A DNA stretch of 52,241 bases, taken from NCBI GenBank assembly GCA_046760445.1, contig JBHIEE010000004.1, positions 1-52,241 of the forward strand. Direction: 5' to 3'. This DNA is from JBHIEE01 sp046760445 (GTDB taxonomy: Bacteria > Acidobacteriota > Aminicenantia > JdFR-78). Within the stretch, counting starts at the first letter, position 1. Each line of letters opens with the position of its first letter. The translations under genes were made by a program, and so were the position numbers. Under the pieces are notes generated by a model. The model had not been told where the DNA came from, did not search any database, and saw only the letters and a program-made list of their open reading frames with translations. This document shows positions 35,648 to 44,764 of the stretch, piece by piece.

Positions 35648-35917
35648 CCTTATTTATCTTTCGTTTTTTCCCTTTTGTCGAACCCGCTCCAGATGGACTT
35701 CCTAATGGAGTTTCATGAGATGAAGTTGAAGAATAACTTCTGCCAGAATAACTACCCGAGGAAGAAATTGAACTTGAAGAGATCCCTAAGGAAGGACAAA
35801 CAATTTTATTTAATTTAAAAAGATAGCACAATCAGAATTATTTGACAATTCAACCAAGAAAAATTAAAATCATTTAGGTCATTATCTAAATATTTAATTT
35901 ATTGAGGAGGCAAAAAA

Positions 35918-37018
35918 ATGAAAGTAACTTTAAGCGTCATTAAAGCTGACATCGGGAGTGTTGGTGGTCATATTACTCCAAGTAAAGAGTTAATAGAAGA
36001 AGTAGAAAGATTTGTAAAAGAGAATGGGAAGAATTTAATTATTGATTTATATGTTAGTTCAACTGGAGATGATGTGGCGATTTTGATGACTCATGAAAGA
36101 GGAGAGCTTGATGAAAAAATTCATAAGTTAGCTTGGGAAGCATTTATGTCAGGCACTGAAGTGGCTAAAAGACAGGGACTTTATGGAGCAGGGCAAGATT
36201 TGTTAGTAGATGCTTTCAGTGGCAATGTAAAAGGAATGGGTCCAGCAGTGGCTGAGATGGAATTTGAGGAAAGGCCCAATGAACCATTTATCTTTTTCGC
36301 TGCAGATAAAACAGATCCAGGAGCTTACAATCTTCCCTTTTATTTAGCTTTTGTTGATCCAATGTATTGTGCTGGATTAATGCTCAGCCCAAAAATGGCT
36401 GAGGGGTTTAAATTTACTATTATTGATGTTGAGTATACGGAAAAAGATAAATTCATCGAGCTGAATGCTCCTGAGGATATATATGATATTGCTGCTCTTC
36501 TCAGAGATAATGAAAGATATGTGATTGAAAGAATTCATAGTCGAGGTTCAGGGGAAGTAGCTGCAGCGTTGAGTACAAGCAGATTACATAATATTGCTGG
36601 GAAATACACTGGCAAGGATGATCCAGTGGCTTTGGTCAGAGTTCAAGGGGAATTTCCGGCCACCGGAGAAATTCTTTCTGTTTTTGAAATCGGACATTAT
36701 GTTGCTGGATTTATGAGAGGGAGTCATATTGGCCCTCTTATGCCCTGTAAACTTAGTGCAACAATCTCTTTCTTTGATGGTCCTCCAATAATAACTGGTG
36801 CGGCTTTTAGTGTGAGGGAAGGGAAATTTACTGGTCCGGTTGATGTTTTTGATCATCCCTTCTGGGATTATGTGCGGGATAAGGTTGCTGAAAAGGCAAT
36901 TGCTATACGGAAACAGGGATTTTCAGGAGCGGCTATGCTTTCTTATAAAGAACTGGAATATGGCGGCATTGTCAAGAAATTAGAGAAATTAGAAAAGAAA
37001 TTTAAATTGAAAGACTAA
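35918..37018 (+). CDS. fbp: archaeal-type fructose-1,6-bisphosphate aldolase/phosphatase
   Basis: A 366-residue bifunctional enzyme of the class V FBPase family. It makes fructose 1,6-bisphosphate from triose phosphates and then removes the 1-phosphate, giving one-way gluconeogenesis. It starts MKVTLSVIKADIGSVGGHIT, the N-terminal metal-binding signature. Further conserved segments are DDVAILMTHERGE, DAFSGNVKGMGPAVAEMEFE, FAADKTDPGAYNLPFYLAF and SHIGPLMPCKLSATISFFDG. The family is typical of archaea and of some early-branching or anaerobic bacteria. The start has GAGGAGG upstream, and an AT-rich gap separates it from pdxJ. Confidence 0.95.
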   Translation: MKVTLSVIKADIGSVGGHITPSKELIEEVERFVKENGKNLIIDLYVSSTGDDVAILMTHERGELDEKIHKLAWEAFMSGTEVAKRQGLYGAGQDLLVDAFSGNVKGMGPAVAEMEFEERPNEPFIFFAADKTDPGAYNLPFYLAFVDPMYCAGLMLSPKMAEGFKFTIIDVEYTEKDKFIELNAPEDIYDIAALLRDNERYVIERIHSRGSGEVAAALSTSRLHNIAGKYTGKDDPVALVRVQGEFPATGEILSVFEIGHYVAGFMRGSHIGPLMPCKLSATISFFDGPPIITGAAFSVREGKFTGPVDVFDHPFWDYVRDKVAEKAIAIRKQGFSGAAMLSYKELEYGGIVKKLEKLEKKFKLKD

Positions 37019-37073
37019 AAAATAATAAAAGAATCGAAAGCGGAAATACTCATACTTCTGATATAAAGCTCCA

Positions 37074-37490
37074 ATGAAACACAGGAATCCGATTCCAACA
37101 GTAGACATTATCATCGAAATTGAAAGAGAAGATGGGAAGGAGGGGATAGTTTTAATTGAGAGAAAAAATCCCCCTTATGGTTGGGCATTGCCAGGTGGAT
37201 TTGTTGACTATGGAGAGTCCTTAGAGAAAGCAGCCATTCGAGAAGCAAAAGAGGAAACTTCCTTGGATATTGAATTAATTGCCCAGTTTCACACTTATTC
37301 CGAGCCAGGTCGAGATCCAAGATTTCACACCATTTCCATTGTTTTTGTTGCTCGGGCTTCGGGCAAGCCAGTTCCTGGAGATGATGCTCAAAAAATTGGA
37401 GTTTTTACCCAGGAAGAGATTAATTTTCCACTTGCTTTCGACCATCGTCAGATTATCGAAGATTATTTTCGTTCCAAAGGAGGAAATTAG
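37074..37490 (+). CDS. Nudix hydrolase, ADP-ribose pyrophosphatase-like
   Basis: A 138-residue cytoplasmic protein. The Nudix box starts at GGFVDYGESLEKAAIREAKE and continues ETSLD. It fits Gx5Ex7REUxEExGU except that the late Gly is Ser. The metal-binding Glu residues are all present. The opening TVDIIIEIEREDGKEGIVLI and a PPYGWALPGG segment resemble ADP-ribose pyrophosphatases, but the substrate could be another nucleoside diphosphate derivative. No ribosome site is evident, and it stands alone after fbp. Confidence 0.88.
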   Translation: MKHRNPIPTVDIIIEIEREDGKEGIVLIERKNPPYGWALPGGFVDYGESLEKAAIREAKEETSLDIELIAQFHTYSEPGRDPRFHTISIVFVARASGKPVPGDDAQKIGVFTQEEINFPLAFDHRQIIEDYFRSKGGN

Positions 37491-37659
37491 AAAAAATTAA
37501 AATCTTTTCTTGGTGGTCTTTTTCCACCATAAATATCTTCCAATTAATGAAAAACAAAGATTTCTAATTCCATTATTTTCCAGTATAAAGAGTTTCCAAA
37601 TGATAATAGAGATATTATTAAGAGATGGGGGATCTCAATATATGAGTAAAGATAGAACA

Positions 37660-37812
37660 AAAATACTAAATTCTAAATTCGAAATACTAAACAATACCAT
37701 CCCGAGCACTCGGGACAAATGACCGAAACAAATATTTTTTTATACTGTTTTGAATTTTTGATCATTTGGATTTTGAATTTGTTTAGAAATTAGTGCTTAG
37801 GATTTAGAGTTT
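37660..37812. repeat. nested inverted repeat, about 150 bp
   Basis: The left arm 37660-37691 (TAAATTCTAAATTCGAAATA-type units) pairs loosely with the right arm 37781-37812 (read in reverse, CTAAATCCTAAGCACTAATT). Inside is a perfect small palindrome, CCCGAG-CA-CTCGGG, at 37701-37714, and a second arm with ATTTGGATTTTGAATTTG. It belongs to the same kind of nested repeats as 19281 and 44624. The gap 37491-37911 otherwise holds only the leader described below. Confidence 0.65.
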
Positions 37813-37820
37813 AATTTATG

Positions 37821-37907
37821 TGGAGGTGAAACTAAAAATGATGCTTTGAAAATCCGCATTACAATTAGGTTTTCAAAGTCGAAAACGCTCAGTTTATATG
37901 GAGGTGA
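37821..37907 (+). promoter_or_regulatory. mini-ORF and hairpin leader before the MscS gene
   Basis: TGGAGGTGA at 37821-37829 is followed by ATG-ATG-CTT-TGA (37838-37849), a three-residue ORF. The hairpin CTTTGAAAA...TTTTCAAAG (37844-37878) starts inside this ORF. A second, identical TGGAGGTGA at 37899-37907 then serves the real gene. The stem could be opened or closed by a ribosome on the mini-ORF, as in attenuation-type leaders. Confidence 0.4.
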
Positions 37908-37911
37908 TTAA

Positions 37912-38679
37912 ATGAAAATATTTCAAGTATTAAGATTAGAAGGTATTCCTCTTATTATTAGGGAAATTATTCTTTCTGGGTTGATTCTTCTCCTATTCTG
38001 GCTTTTAGCCAAATTGACTATTTTTTTGATAGGTAGGTTAAAAGATTCGATGGGGAAAAGATATTTTATGAAAAAGGCAGTTATTAAAAAGATAAGGAAG
38101 CCAATCTATTTTATCTTTCTGCTCATTGGTGCCTATCTTGTTTTGAGGAGACTTCGTTTCAGTTCAAAGAGTTTAGAATTTATTGATGCTGCGGCCTATG
38201 TGTTCATTGTTCTTGCCAGTGTCTACTTAATTTCAAAAGTATTTGATCTTCTCCTCAGTTGGTATCAAGAGAATGTTGCCCGTAAAACAGAGACAAGAAT
38301 TGATGATGAATTTCTCCCTATAATCAGTAGGATAATGAAAATTGCCGTTTATCTTATTGCTCTGATGATGATTCTTTCTCATTTTGGGCAGAATATCTCA
38401 GCCCTTTTAGCTGCTTTAGGTGTTGGTTCCTTAGCTATAGCCCTTGCCTCACAGGAGATTATAGCCAATATGTTAGCTGGTTTTATTATTATGGTTGATC
38501 GGCCATTTAAACTCGGAGATCGGATAAAACTCCCTTCAGGTGAGTTGGGTGAAGTAGAATACATTGGTCTAAGAAATACCAAGTTGAAGTTGACTACGGA
38601 TGAAGATGTTCTTTTAGTTGTTCCCAATCTTGAGTTAATGCGTAGTCGAATTCAGAATTTTATAAAGAAAGAAATCTAA
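37912..38679 (+). CDS. small-conductance mechanosensitive channel family protein
   Basis: A 255-residue inner-membrane protein. Three or four helices precede the pore-lining segment (IILSGLILLLFWLLAKLTIF, PIYFIFLLIGAYLVL, AYVFIVLASVYLISKVF, IAVYLIALMMILSHFG). The MscS pore and beta domain are ALGVGSLAIALASQEIIANM, VDRPFKLGDRIKLPSGELGE and LLVVPNLELMRSRIQNF. It stops soon after the beta domain, so it lacks the cytoplasmic alpha/beta vestibule of E. coli MscS. It should release solutes on osmotic downshift. A mini-ORF and hairpin precede it. Confidence 0.9.
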   Translation: MKIFQVLRLEGIPLIIREIILSGLILLLFWLLAKLTIFLIGRLKDSMGKRYFMKKAVIKKIRKPIYFIFLLIGAYLVLRRLRFSSKSLEFIDAAAYVFIVLASVYLISKVFDLLLSWYQENVARKTETRIDDEFLPIISRIMKIAVYLIALMMILSHFGQNISALLAALGVGSLAIALASQEIIANMLAGFIIMVDRPFKLGDRIKLPSGELGEVEYIGLRNTKLKLTTDEDVLLVVPNLELMRSRIQNFIKKEI

Positions 38680-38763
38680 ATATTGAAGGAAAAATTATAA
38701 ATTGCTTTTATCTGGAAAAGTTTACAAACGGGTGAAACGCCTTTCTGAAAAATAAGGGGAGAG

Positions 38764-40011
38764 ATGAAAATGAGAAAGAATTATTTTATTCAGATATTTT
38801 CCCCAGTCTTTTTGATTTTCTTTTTCCTTTCTTTCCTCCAAATTTTTCCCTGCACAGTGGCTGTCGTTTCTGGCAATGCAACACCTGATGGAAGACCTTT
38901 GTTGTGGAAGAATAGGGATACTAAATACTTGAAGAATAAAGTGGTTTTTTTAAAAGGGCCAAAGCATGACTTTATAGGCATTATTAATGCCAGTGATAAA
39001 AAAGCAATTAATATCTGGGCTGGAATTAATACCCAGGGACTGGCGATTATAAATTCAGCTTCTCCTGATTTAATTCTAAAAGACCAAAAGGATGAGGGAA
39101 ATGGGAAATTTATGAAACTTGTTTTAGGAACTTGTGATTCGGTTGATGAGGTGGAGGCGCTTTTGAAAAAAACAAATGGACGACGGGCAATCGCAGCTAA
39201 TTTTGGTGTGATTGATGCTGAAGGAAATGCCTGTTTATTTGAAACGAGCAGTCAAAATTATATCAAATTTGATGCCAATGATCCTCGCGTTGCACCTCAA
39301 GGATTTATCGTCCGAACAAATTATGCTTTCACAGCATCTCCCAATAAAGGAGGAGGTTATATTCGGTTTAATAGAGCTCAAAAACTTTTCACTCGAGCAG
39401 CAGCAAAGAATGGGCTTGACTACAGGTTTATTCTAAGAGAAGTCAGTCGAGATTTAGTTAATGAAAAAGTCTGTTCTTATCCTTTCTCCTCTCAGTTTAA
39501 TAATTTCTGTAGTGAAGATATTTATATTCATACTAATGACACTATTAATCGCTACACTACTGCTTCAGTAACTGTCTTTCACGGAGTTAAACCCGATGAA
39601 AACCCTCTACTTTCCACAATGTGGGTTATTTTAGGAGCACCCATCTGTGGTGTAGCTGTTCCCCTTTGGGCAGCAGCGGGTTTTATTCCTCAGGAATTAT
39701 CTGGCTCAGAATTAGCACCTTTCAATCAGTTTTCCCTAATATTAGCCTTATACCTATACCCAGAGCAAAGGGGAAATAATAAGCAATATTTAAATATAAC
39801 AAGACTTAAAAATTATCGGGAAAAAGGAGTTTTGCCTCTTTTATTTGAAATTGAGGCTCAGGTTTTTAAAAGGACTCAAAAAATTTTGAGTGAATGGAGA
39901 AAAAAATTGCCCGATAAAGAAGAAATGGCAAGTTACGAAAAGGAAGTATGCCGATTGGTTAAAGAATCACTTAAAATAAATTTTCCGACTATTGATTTTT
40001 CAGAAAATTAA
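38764..40011 (+). CDS. exported Ntn-hydrolase, C45/acyltransferase-like
   Basis: A 415-residue protein. A hydrophobic signal (FSPVFLIFFFLSFLQIFP) ends directly before Cys30 in PCTVAVVSGNATPDGRPLLW. In N-terminal-nucleophile amidases of the C45 or choloylglycine type, the mature protein begins with such a catalytic Cys, exposed by cleavage. KNRDTKYLKN and GINTQGLAIINSASP are further family-like segments. It likely hydrolyses or transfers an acyl group on an amide (linear C-N bond), but the substrate is unknown. The start could be Met1 or Met3; AAGGGGAGAG suits the second better. Its end overlaps the next gene, on the other strand, by four bases. Confidence 0.8.
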   Translation: MKMRKNYFIQIFSPVFLIFFFLSFLQIFPCTVAVVSGNATPDGRPLLWKNRDTKYLKNKVVFLKGPKHDFIGIINASDKKAINIWAGINTQGLAIINSASPDLILKDQKDEGNGKFMKLVLGTCDSVDEVEALLKKTNGRRAIAANFGVIDAEGNACLFETSSQNYIKFDANDPRVAPQGFIVRTNYAFTASPNKGGGYIRFNRAQKLFTRAAAKNGLDYRFILREVSRDLVNEKVCSYPFSSQFNNFCSEDIYIHTNDTINRYTTASVTVFHGVKPDENPLLSTMWVILGAPICGVAVPLWAAAGFIPQELSGSELAPFNQFSLILALYLYPEQRGNNKQYLNITRLKNYREKGVLPLLFEIEAQVFKRTQKILSEWRKKLPDKEEMASYEKEVCRLVKESLKINFPTIDFSEN

Positions 40012-40502
40012 ATCTTAATATATTTTTTCTCTCTTTGTTTTTTGGGGCGAATTGAAATCCATTTTCTGAGTGTGGGAAAAGAGCAGGTGAATATTTTCCA
40101 TTTTCCATTTTCTTTTTTCCAGTAGAATTCTACTTCCTCAAACTCCCTTCTTCCTCCCACGAGAATAAAAAAATAACCTCCATAGCGAGCTAATACTTTC
40201 AGCCTAAAAGAAGAAACACCTTTTTTCTTCTTTACCTTAATATTAATGTCTTTTATTTCTATTCTTATACGGTCGTAACTATTGAAGAACATTTCGCAGT
40301 CCCGAGCGATGTCGTTTTTGTCATATTGATAATATTTGAAAAAAGAGGCAATTTTGTCTAAAACTTTACTTTCTTTTTCCTTTTCCACAGATTTTCTAAG
40401 GTCAGTTAGACTTCTCTTTATTTTTTGCTCGGGCGAGCTATACCACAAAAAGAAGAGAGTTAATCCAAGAATAAGAAAGATGAAAATCAAATTCCTTTTC
40501 AT
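40008..40502 (-). CDS. small membrane-anchored protein, possibly NTF2-like
   Basis: A 164-residue protein. An N-terminal membrane anchor (LIFIFLILGLTLFFLWY) is followed by a basic helical segment (KIKRSLTDLRKSVEKEKESK) and then an alpha+beta domain (IRIEIKDINIKVKKKKGVS, FEEVEFYWKKENGKWKIFTC). This layout resembles NTF2/SnoaL-like folds, which bind small ligands or other proteins. The C-terminus is Lys/Arg-rich. It is convergent with the Ntn-hydrolase gene, with a 4-bp overlap. The fold is a guess from the pattern. The 209-bp gap before metG holds nothing I recognise. Confidence 0.65.
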   Translation of the reverse strand: MKRNLIFIFLILGLTLFFLWYSSPEQKIKRSLTDLRKSVEKEKESKVLDKIASFFKYYQYDKNDIARDCEMFFNSYDRIRIEIKDINIKVKKKKGVSSFRLKVLARYGGYFFILVGGRREFEEVEFYWKKENGKWKIFTCSFPTLRKWISIRPKKQREKKYIKI

Positions 40503-40711
40503 AATTTACTTCATAAGCTCTTATAAACTAAAAAAATAATTATATGGTTACCTTCGTTAAGGCAGTTCCCGATCTTTTTACGAGAAGTCATCTATCATCT
40601 TTTTCAATTCCAATATCTTCCTTATGAATAAATTTATTGCATAATAATTTATATGTCAAAGGCGAAAGAGGAATCTGAGAGGTCTGTCTCAATGTTGGTT
40701 TTACCAAGATT

Positions 40712-42646
40712 TCAGCGAACTTTTGTGCCAGGCGGGACATCTTCTTCGAAAAAAGGAATGATTGGTTTTCCTTCTAAGTCAGCGGCTAAAAGCATTCCTT
40801 GAGATTCAATTCCTCTGATTACGGCTGGCTTAAGATTGGCAATAACAATTATTCTTTTGCCAACTAATGTTTCAGGAGGATATACATCAGCCACCCCGGC
40901 AACCATTATCCTTTTTTCAGTTCCGATATCCACTTCTAATTTTAAGAGTTTTTCAGTTCCTTCTACTCTTTCTGCTTTTAAAATTTCTCCAACCACTAAC
41001 TCCATTTTCTTAAATTCTTCAAAAGCTATTTGTTCCATTTTTTCCTCCTTCTTTGCTGATTCTTCAAGGAAAGTTTTTAAATCCACTCGAGGGAATAAGG
41101 ATTCTGGCTTTTTTATTTTTTGACCAAGTCTAAAATTTTCGAATTTTAATTCATTAAAAAATTCTGATTCTATTTTCTTTTCCTCTCCTAATAAATGCCA
41201 GATTTTTTGAGCGGAACCAGGCATAACTGGATAAATTAAATATGCAATTCCTCTTATTCCAGCTGCTGTCTGATAAAGGATTCGAGCTAATCTTTCTTTT
41301 TTTTCTCTTTCTTTGGCTAATTTCCAGGGCTCATTTTCTGCCAGATATTTATTAAGCAAATTAATATATTTCCAGATTTCTTCTAAGGCTCTATTCAAAG
41401 CATATTGGTTAGAAAGATTTATTACTTTTTCTTTTATCTGCTCAAAAGCAAGTCTTATATTTTTGTCATCTTTATTTTCATCTGCTATTTCATTTATTTG
41501 ACCATTAAAGTAATTGATGATCATTGTTAGAGTCCGAGAAATTAGATTGCCCAAATCATTAGCTAAATCTGAATTTACCCGATGGAGAAAACCTTGATGA
41601 GAAAAATTCCCGTCCAGTCCAATGGGAATTTCTCGCAATAAAAAATACCTTAAAGGATCTGAGCCAAAGGCATCTAAAATGATATATGGATCAAGGACAT
41701 TTCCTTTTGATTTTGACATCTTTGTTTTATCTTTTAACCACCACCCATGACCAAAAACAGTTTGTGGCAAAGGAAGCTCAGCAGCCATCAGAAAAGCAGG
41801 CCAGTAAACAGCATGAAATCTGAGAATGTCTTTGCCGATAAGATGCAAGTTAGCTGGCCAGAATTTTTTAAAAATTTTCAAATCCCAGTTATACCCAATT
41901 CCAGTGAGATAATTATGTAAAGCATCGAACCAGACATAGATAGTGTGTTTGGAATCTTCAGGAACGAGAATACCCCATTCTACTGTTGTTCGAGTGATAC
42001 TTAAATCTTTCAGGCCACTTTTGACAAAACTGATTACTTCATTCATTCTACTTCTTGGTTGAACAAAGTTTGAGTTTTTTTGATAAAAATTGAGAAGGGG
42101 TTTTTGATATTTTGATAATTTAAAGAAATAACACTCTTCAGAAACAACTTCAGCCTGTTTGCCACAATCGGGACAGATTTTTGTTCCATCTTCATTCAGG
42201 GGAACATCTTCGGAAAGAAAATTTTCGCAGGAAATACAGTACCATCCTTGATAGGTTCCTTTATAAATATCTCCTTTTTCCTTAAGCTTATGAAATATTT
42301 CCTGGACTCCTTTTTCATGAGTTTCTTGGGTAGTTCTGATAAAGAAGTCATAAGAAATATTAAGTTCCTTCCATAACTTTTTATATCTCACTACCACCCT
42401 ATCTGCTAATTCCTTTGGGGATAATCCCTTTTCTTTAGCTGCTTTGTGAACTTTTTGTCCATGTTCATCTGTGCCTGTAAGGAAAAAAACTTCTTTTCCG
42501 AGAAGTCTCTCAAATCGAGCAATAGCATCAGCGATTATTGTGGTGTAGGCATGTCCAATATGAGGAACATCATTGACATAATAAATTGGAGTAGTGATGT
42601 AAAATGTTTCTTTGGATGAAGAGTTTAGAGAACTATTATTTTTCAA
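40712..42646 (-). CDS. metG: methionyl-tRNA synthetase with C-terminal tRNA-binding domain
   Basis: A 644-residue enzyme that charges tRNA-Met. The start is TTG at 42646, read from GAGGAGG inside the end of folE, three bases after the folE stop. The class I motifs are HIGH, in DVPHIGHAYTTIIADA, and KMSKS, in KTKMSKSKGNVLDP. The zinc site is CISC...CPDC, in WYCISCENFL and ICPDCGKQ. The anticodon domain follows (SDLANDLGNLISRTLTM). Residues 530-644 are an EMAP/Trbp111-like tRNA-binding domain (VVGEILKAERVEGTEKLLKL, GVADVYPPETLVGKRIIV). Confidence 0.97.
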   Translation of the reverse strand: MKNNSSLNSSSKETFYITTPIYYVNDVPHIGHAYTTIIADAIARFERLLGKEVFFLTGTDEHGQKVHKAAKEKGLSPKELADRVVVRYKKLWKELNISYDFFIRTTQETHEKGVQEIFHKLKEKGDIYKGTYQGWYCISCENFLSEDVPLNEDGTKICPDCGKQAEVVSEECYFFKLSKYQKPLLNFYQKNSNFVQPRSRMNEVISFVKSGLKDLSITRTTVEWGILVPEDSKHTIYVWFDALHNYLTGIGYNWDLKIFKKFWPANLHLIGKDILRFHAVYWPAFLMAAELPLPQTVFGHGWWLKDKTKMSKSKGNVLDPYIILDAFGSDPLRYFLLREIPIGLDGNFSHQGFLHRVNSDLANDLGNLISRTLTMIINYFNGQINEIADENKDDKNIRLAFEQIKEKVINLSNQYALNRALEEIWKYINLLNKYLAENEPWKLAKEREKKERLARILYQTAAGIRGIAYLIYPVMPGSAQKIWHLLGEEKKIESEFFNELKFENFRLGQKIKKPESLFPRVDLKTFLEESAKKEEKMEQIAFEEFKKMELVVGEILKAERVEGTEKLLKLEVDIGTEKRIMVAGVADVYPPETLVGKRIIVIANLKPAVIRGIESQGMLLAADLEGKPIIPFFEEDVPPGTKVR

Positions 42647-42649
42647 AAA

Positions 42650-43237
42650 TCAAACCTCCTCGCCTGGTGGCAGGTAGGCTGAACCTTTTATTAAAGCTAA
42701 AGCCTCTACCCTTGTTTCAGGATGACGGCGAAATGATCCTCTGACAGCAGAAGTAATAGTCAATGATTTAGGCTTTTTAGCTCCCCTCATTGACATGCAC
42801 ATATGTTCTGCCTCAATAACAACCATTACCCCAAGTGGCTTTAAACATTGGTCGATTAAGTCAGCAGTTTGTTTGGTTAGCCTTTCCTGAACCTGAAGTC
42901 GTCGCGAAAGAATATCTACTACCCGAGTTAATTTACTTAAGCCGACAATTCTTCCTTCAGAAGGAATATAAGCCACATGAGCCACCCCAGCAAAAGGAAG
43001 TAAATGGTGTTCACACATTGAATAAAGAGGAATATTTTTTATTAAAACCATTTCATCGTGTTTCTCTTCTTCTATAGCCTTTAATTGTTCAGCCGGATCT
43101 TCTTTTATTCCTCCTAAAATTTCAGAAAACATTCGGGCTACTCTGGCAGGTGTTCGCTTTAAACCAGGTCTATTTGGGTCTTCATCTACTCCTTCTAAAA
43201 TTAATCTAACTCCTTGTTCGATTTTTTTTAAATCCAC
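42650..43237 (-). CDS. folE: GTP cyclohydrolase I
   Basis: A 195-residue enzyme that opens GTP to 7,8-dihydroneopterin triphosphate, the first step of folate and pterin synthesis. The start is GTG at 43237, with GAGGAG upstream. The zinc-binding motif is SMCEHHLLPFAGVAHVAYIP, and VVIEAEHMCMSMRGAKKP carries the second Cys and active-site residues. The length is normal for the bacterial enzyme. It lies directly upstream of metG and probably shares its transcript. folP lies elsewhere in the window (31141). Confidence 0.97.
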   Translation of the reverse strand: MDLKKIEQGVRLILEGVDEDPNRPGLKRTPARVARMFSEILGGIKEDPAEQLKAIEEEKHDEMVLIKNIPLYSMCEHHLLPFAGVAHVAYIPSEGRIVGLSKLTRVVDILSRRLQVQERLTKQTADLIDQCLKPLGVMVVIEAEHMCMSMRGAKKPKSLTITSAVRGSFRRHPETRVEALALIKGSAYLPPGEEV

Positions 43238-43321
43238 TTTGTTCTCCTCGCTAATAAATTCCTTATAACAAAATAATATTTCTTTCTAACTATTACTACT
43301 TAATCTGCTTTTAATTCAACT

Positions 43322-43386
43322 GTATAAGTGCTGCTGTGCTGCAGTGTGCAGTGCTGCGGTCAACTTAGGCACTGCAGCACTTATAC
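43322..43386. repeat. hairpin repeat between larC and folE
   Basis: GTATAAGTGCTG...CAGTG at 43322-43346 pairs with CACTGCAGCACTTATAC at 43370-43386, a 17-bp stem in which the left arm carries an 8-base extra CTGTGCTG unit. It begins four bases after the larC stop. No T-run follows on the minus strand, so termination would have to rely on the stem alone. Confidence 0.6.
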
Positions 43387-43390
43387 AATG

Positions 43391-44590
43391 TCAGCTTTTA
43401 ATCTTGAGTCCTTGTTTACCGCTGAGATATTGACTTATAGCCAATTGATAAATTTCTTTCATAGATTTTTTCGTTTTTCTAGCAACCTCTTCACAGTCGG
43501 AAAATTCAGGTTGAATATTTATTTCCTGATCATTAAAATAAGCCACTTTTATTTTAATTTCTTGGTTGAGTACCTTCACTTTTTCAATCTTTCTTTCTAA
43601 AACAACTCGCTCAACCGGAAAGTATCTAACACCAATTGAAGTCGTTTCTCTGAAGATAGCTTCTATTAAGTTATTTATTTTATCAGCATTAGCCAGAATG
43701 GTCAATTTTGTTGCTAATCTATTTTTTTTCATCACAATAGGGGTAAGAAAAACATCCAATGCGCCTAATTGAAAAGCCTGGTCAAAAAAATAACCAAGAA
43801 GTTGAGGACTAACATCGTCTATATTGGTTTCAATAGCCAAAACATGTTCTTTTTTTCCGATGAGTTCCTTTTTTCCGTAAAAAGCTCTCAGTAAATTAGG
43901 AAAATCAGGAAAATCTTTTGTGCCTGCACCATAACCGATTTTTTCGTATTTCATCTCAGGAAATGAATCAAAGGTTTTAGCTAATGTAGAAATAATGGCT
44001 GCTCCAGTAGGAGTGACTAATTCTTCTTTAACCCATGCAGAATAAACAGGCACATTTTTTAAAAGCTCACCTACCGCGGGAGGAGGAACCGGCAAAATTC
44101 CATGACTTACTTTTATCCACCCTTGGCCTAAATTCAATGGAGAAGAATAAATAGTCTTTACTTCAAGTTTTTCAAGTAAAAGACAGCACCCTAAGACATC
44201 AACCAAGGCATCATCTGCTCCTGCTTCATGAAGATGAATTTGATTGATAGGAAGACCATGAACTTTAGATTCAGCATTATATAGATTTTTAAAGATGGAG
44301 AGGGAGGTTTCTTTCACGCGTTTTGAAAATTTACTTTTTTCAATTATTTCCTGGATATCAGCTAATTTTCGCGGTTTAATTTGATTTTTGGCTGTTTTAA
44401 CATCTACTTTAGTTCCTTGTAAGGAGGCTCTTTTTACTTTATATATTTTTATTTCAACAGGTAGAGATAATTTTTTAATTTCTTGGTCGAACTCCACAGG
44501 AGAGATTCCTAAATCAATCAGGGCTCCTAAAATCATATCGCCGCTTATTCCTGCTAAACAATCAAAATAAATAAACTTATTTTCTTGCAT
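43391..44590 (-). CDS. larC: nickel pincer cofactor biosynthesis protein LarC
   Basis: A 399-residue protein. LarC inserts nickel into the pincer nucleotide cofactor of lactate racemase and related enzymes. The opening YFDCLAGISGDMILGALIDL is the family signature, followed by HLHEAGADDALVDVLGCCLL, ELVTPTGAAIISTLA and IETNIDDVSPQLLGYFFDQA. In Lactobacillus plantarum the gene is split into larC1 and larC2 joined by frameshifting; here it is one continuous frame of full length. No larA, larB or larE is in the window, so the target enzyme is not local. There is no clear ribosome site. Confidence 0.92.
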   Translation of the reverse strand: MQENKFIYFDCLAGISGDMILGALIDLGISPVEFDQEIKKLSLPVEIKIYKVKRASLQGTKVDVKTAKNQIKPRKLADIQEIIEKSKFSKRVKETSLSIFKNLYNAESKVHGLPINQIHLHEAGADDALVDVLGCCLLLEKLEVKTIYSSPLNLGQGWIKVSHGILPVPPPAVGELLKNVPVYSAWVKEELVTPTGAAIISTLAKTFDSFPEMKYEKIGYGAGTKDFPDFPNLLRAFYGKKELIGKKEHVLAIETNIDDVSPQLLGYFFDQAFQLGALDVFLTPIVMKKNRLATKLTILANADKINNLIEAIFRETTSIGVRYFPVERVVLERKIEKVKVLNQEIKIKVAYFNDQEINIQPEFSDCEEVARKTKKSMKEIYQLAISQYLSGKQGLKIKS

Positions 44591-44623
44591 CGTAATAGCT
44601 TAGTTTTTCTAAAAATATTTCAA

Positions 44624-44763
44624 AAATGTCAAATGAATAAATTGAGATTTATTGAAACTCATTGAGATTCTTTGAGACTTATTAAAATGTCTAATCTCGT
44701 AGTCTCTCAATCTCATAGTCTCAGATTTCTTATTTGATATTTGAACTTTGGCATTTGACATTT
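44624..44763. repeat. nested inverted repeat between radC and larC
   Basis: The outer arms are AAATGTCAAATG at 44624 and CATTTGACATTT ending at 44763. The core contains repeated TTGAGAT/TGAGACT units on the left and AGTCTC/AATCTC units on the right, which pair in reverse. It has the same plan as 19281-19421, with a similar AAATGxCAAA outer arm and a different core. Its right end touches the radC stop codon. Confidence 0.7.
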
Positions 44764-44764
44764 T

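Noticed and set aside
35640..35831. A 63-residue Ser-rich frame on the minus strand after pdxJ
   Set aside because: It starts at TTG without a ribosome site, overlaps the pdxJ end, and is low complexity (SSSSISSSGSYSGRSYSSTS). It may be a decayed tail of an old gene, but nothing supports expression.
43391..44590. A larC1/larC2 frameshift as in Lactobacillus
   Set aside because: The frame is continuous from start to stop with both halves of LarC present.
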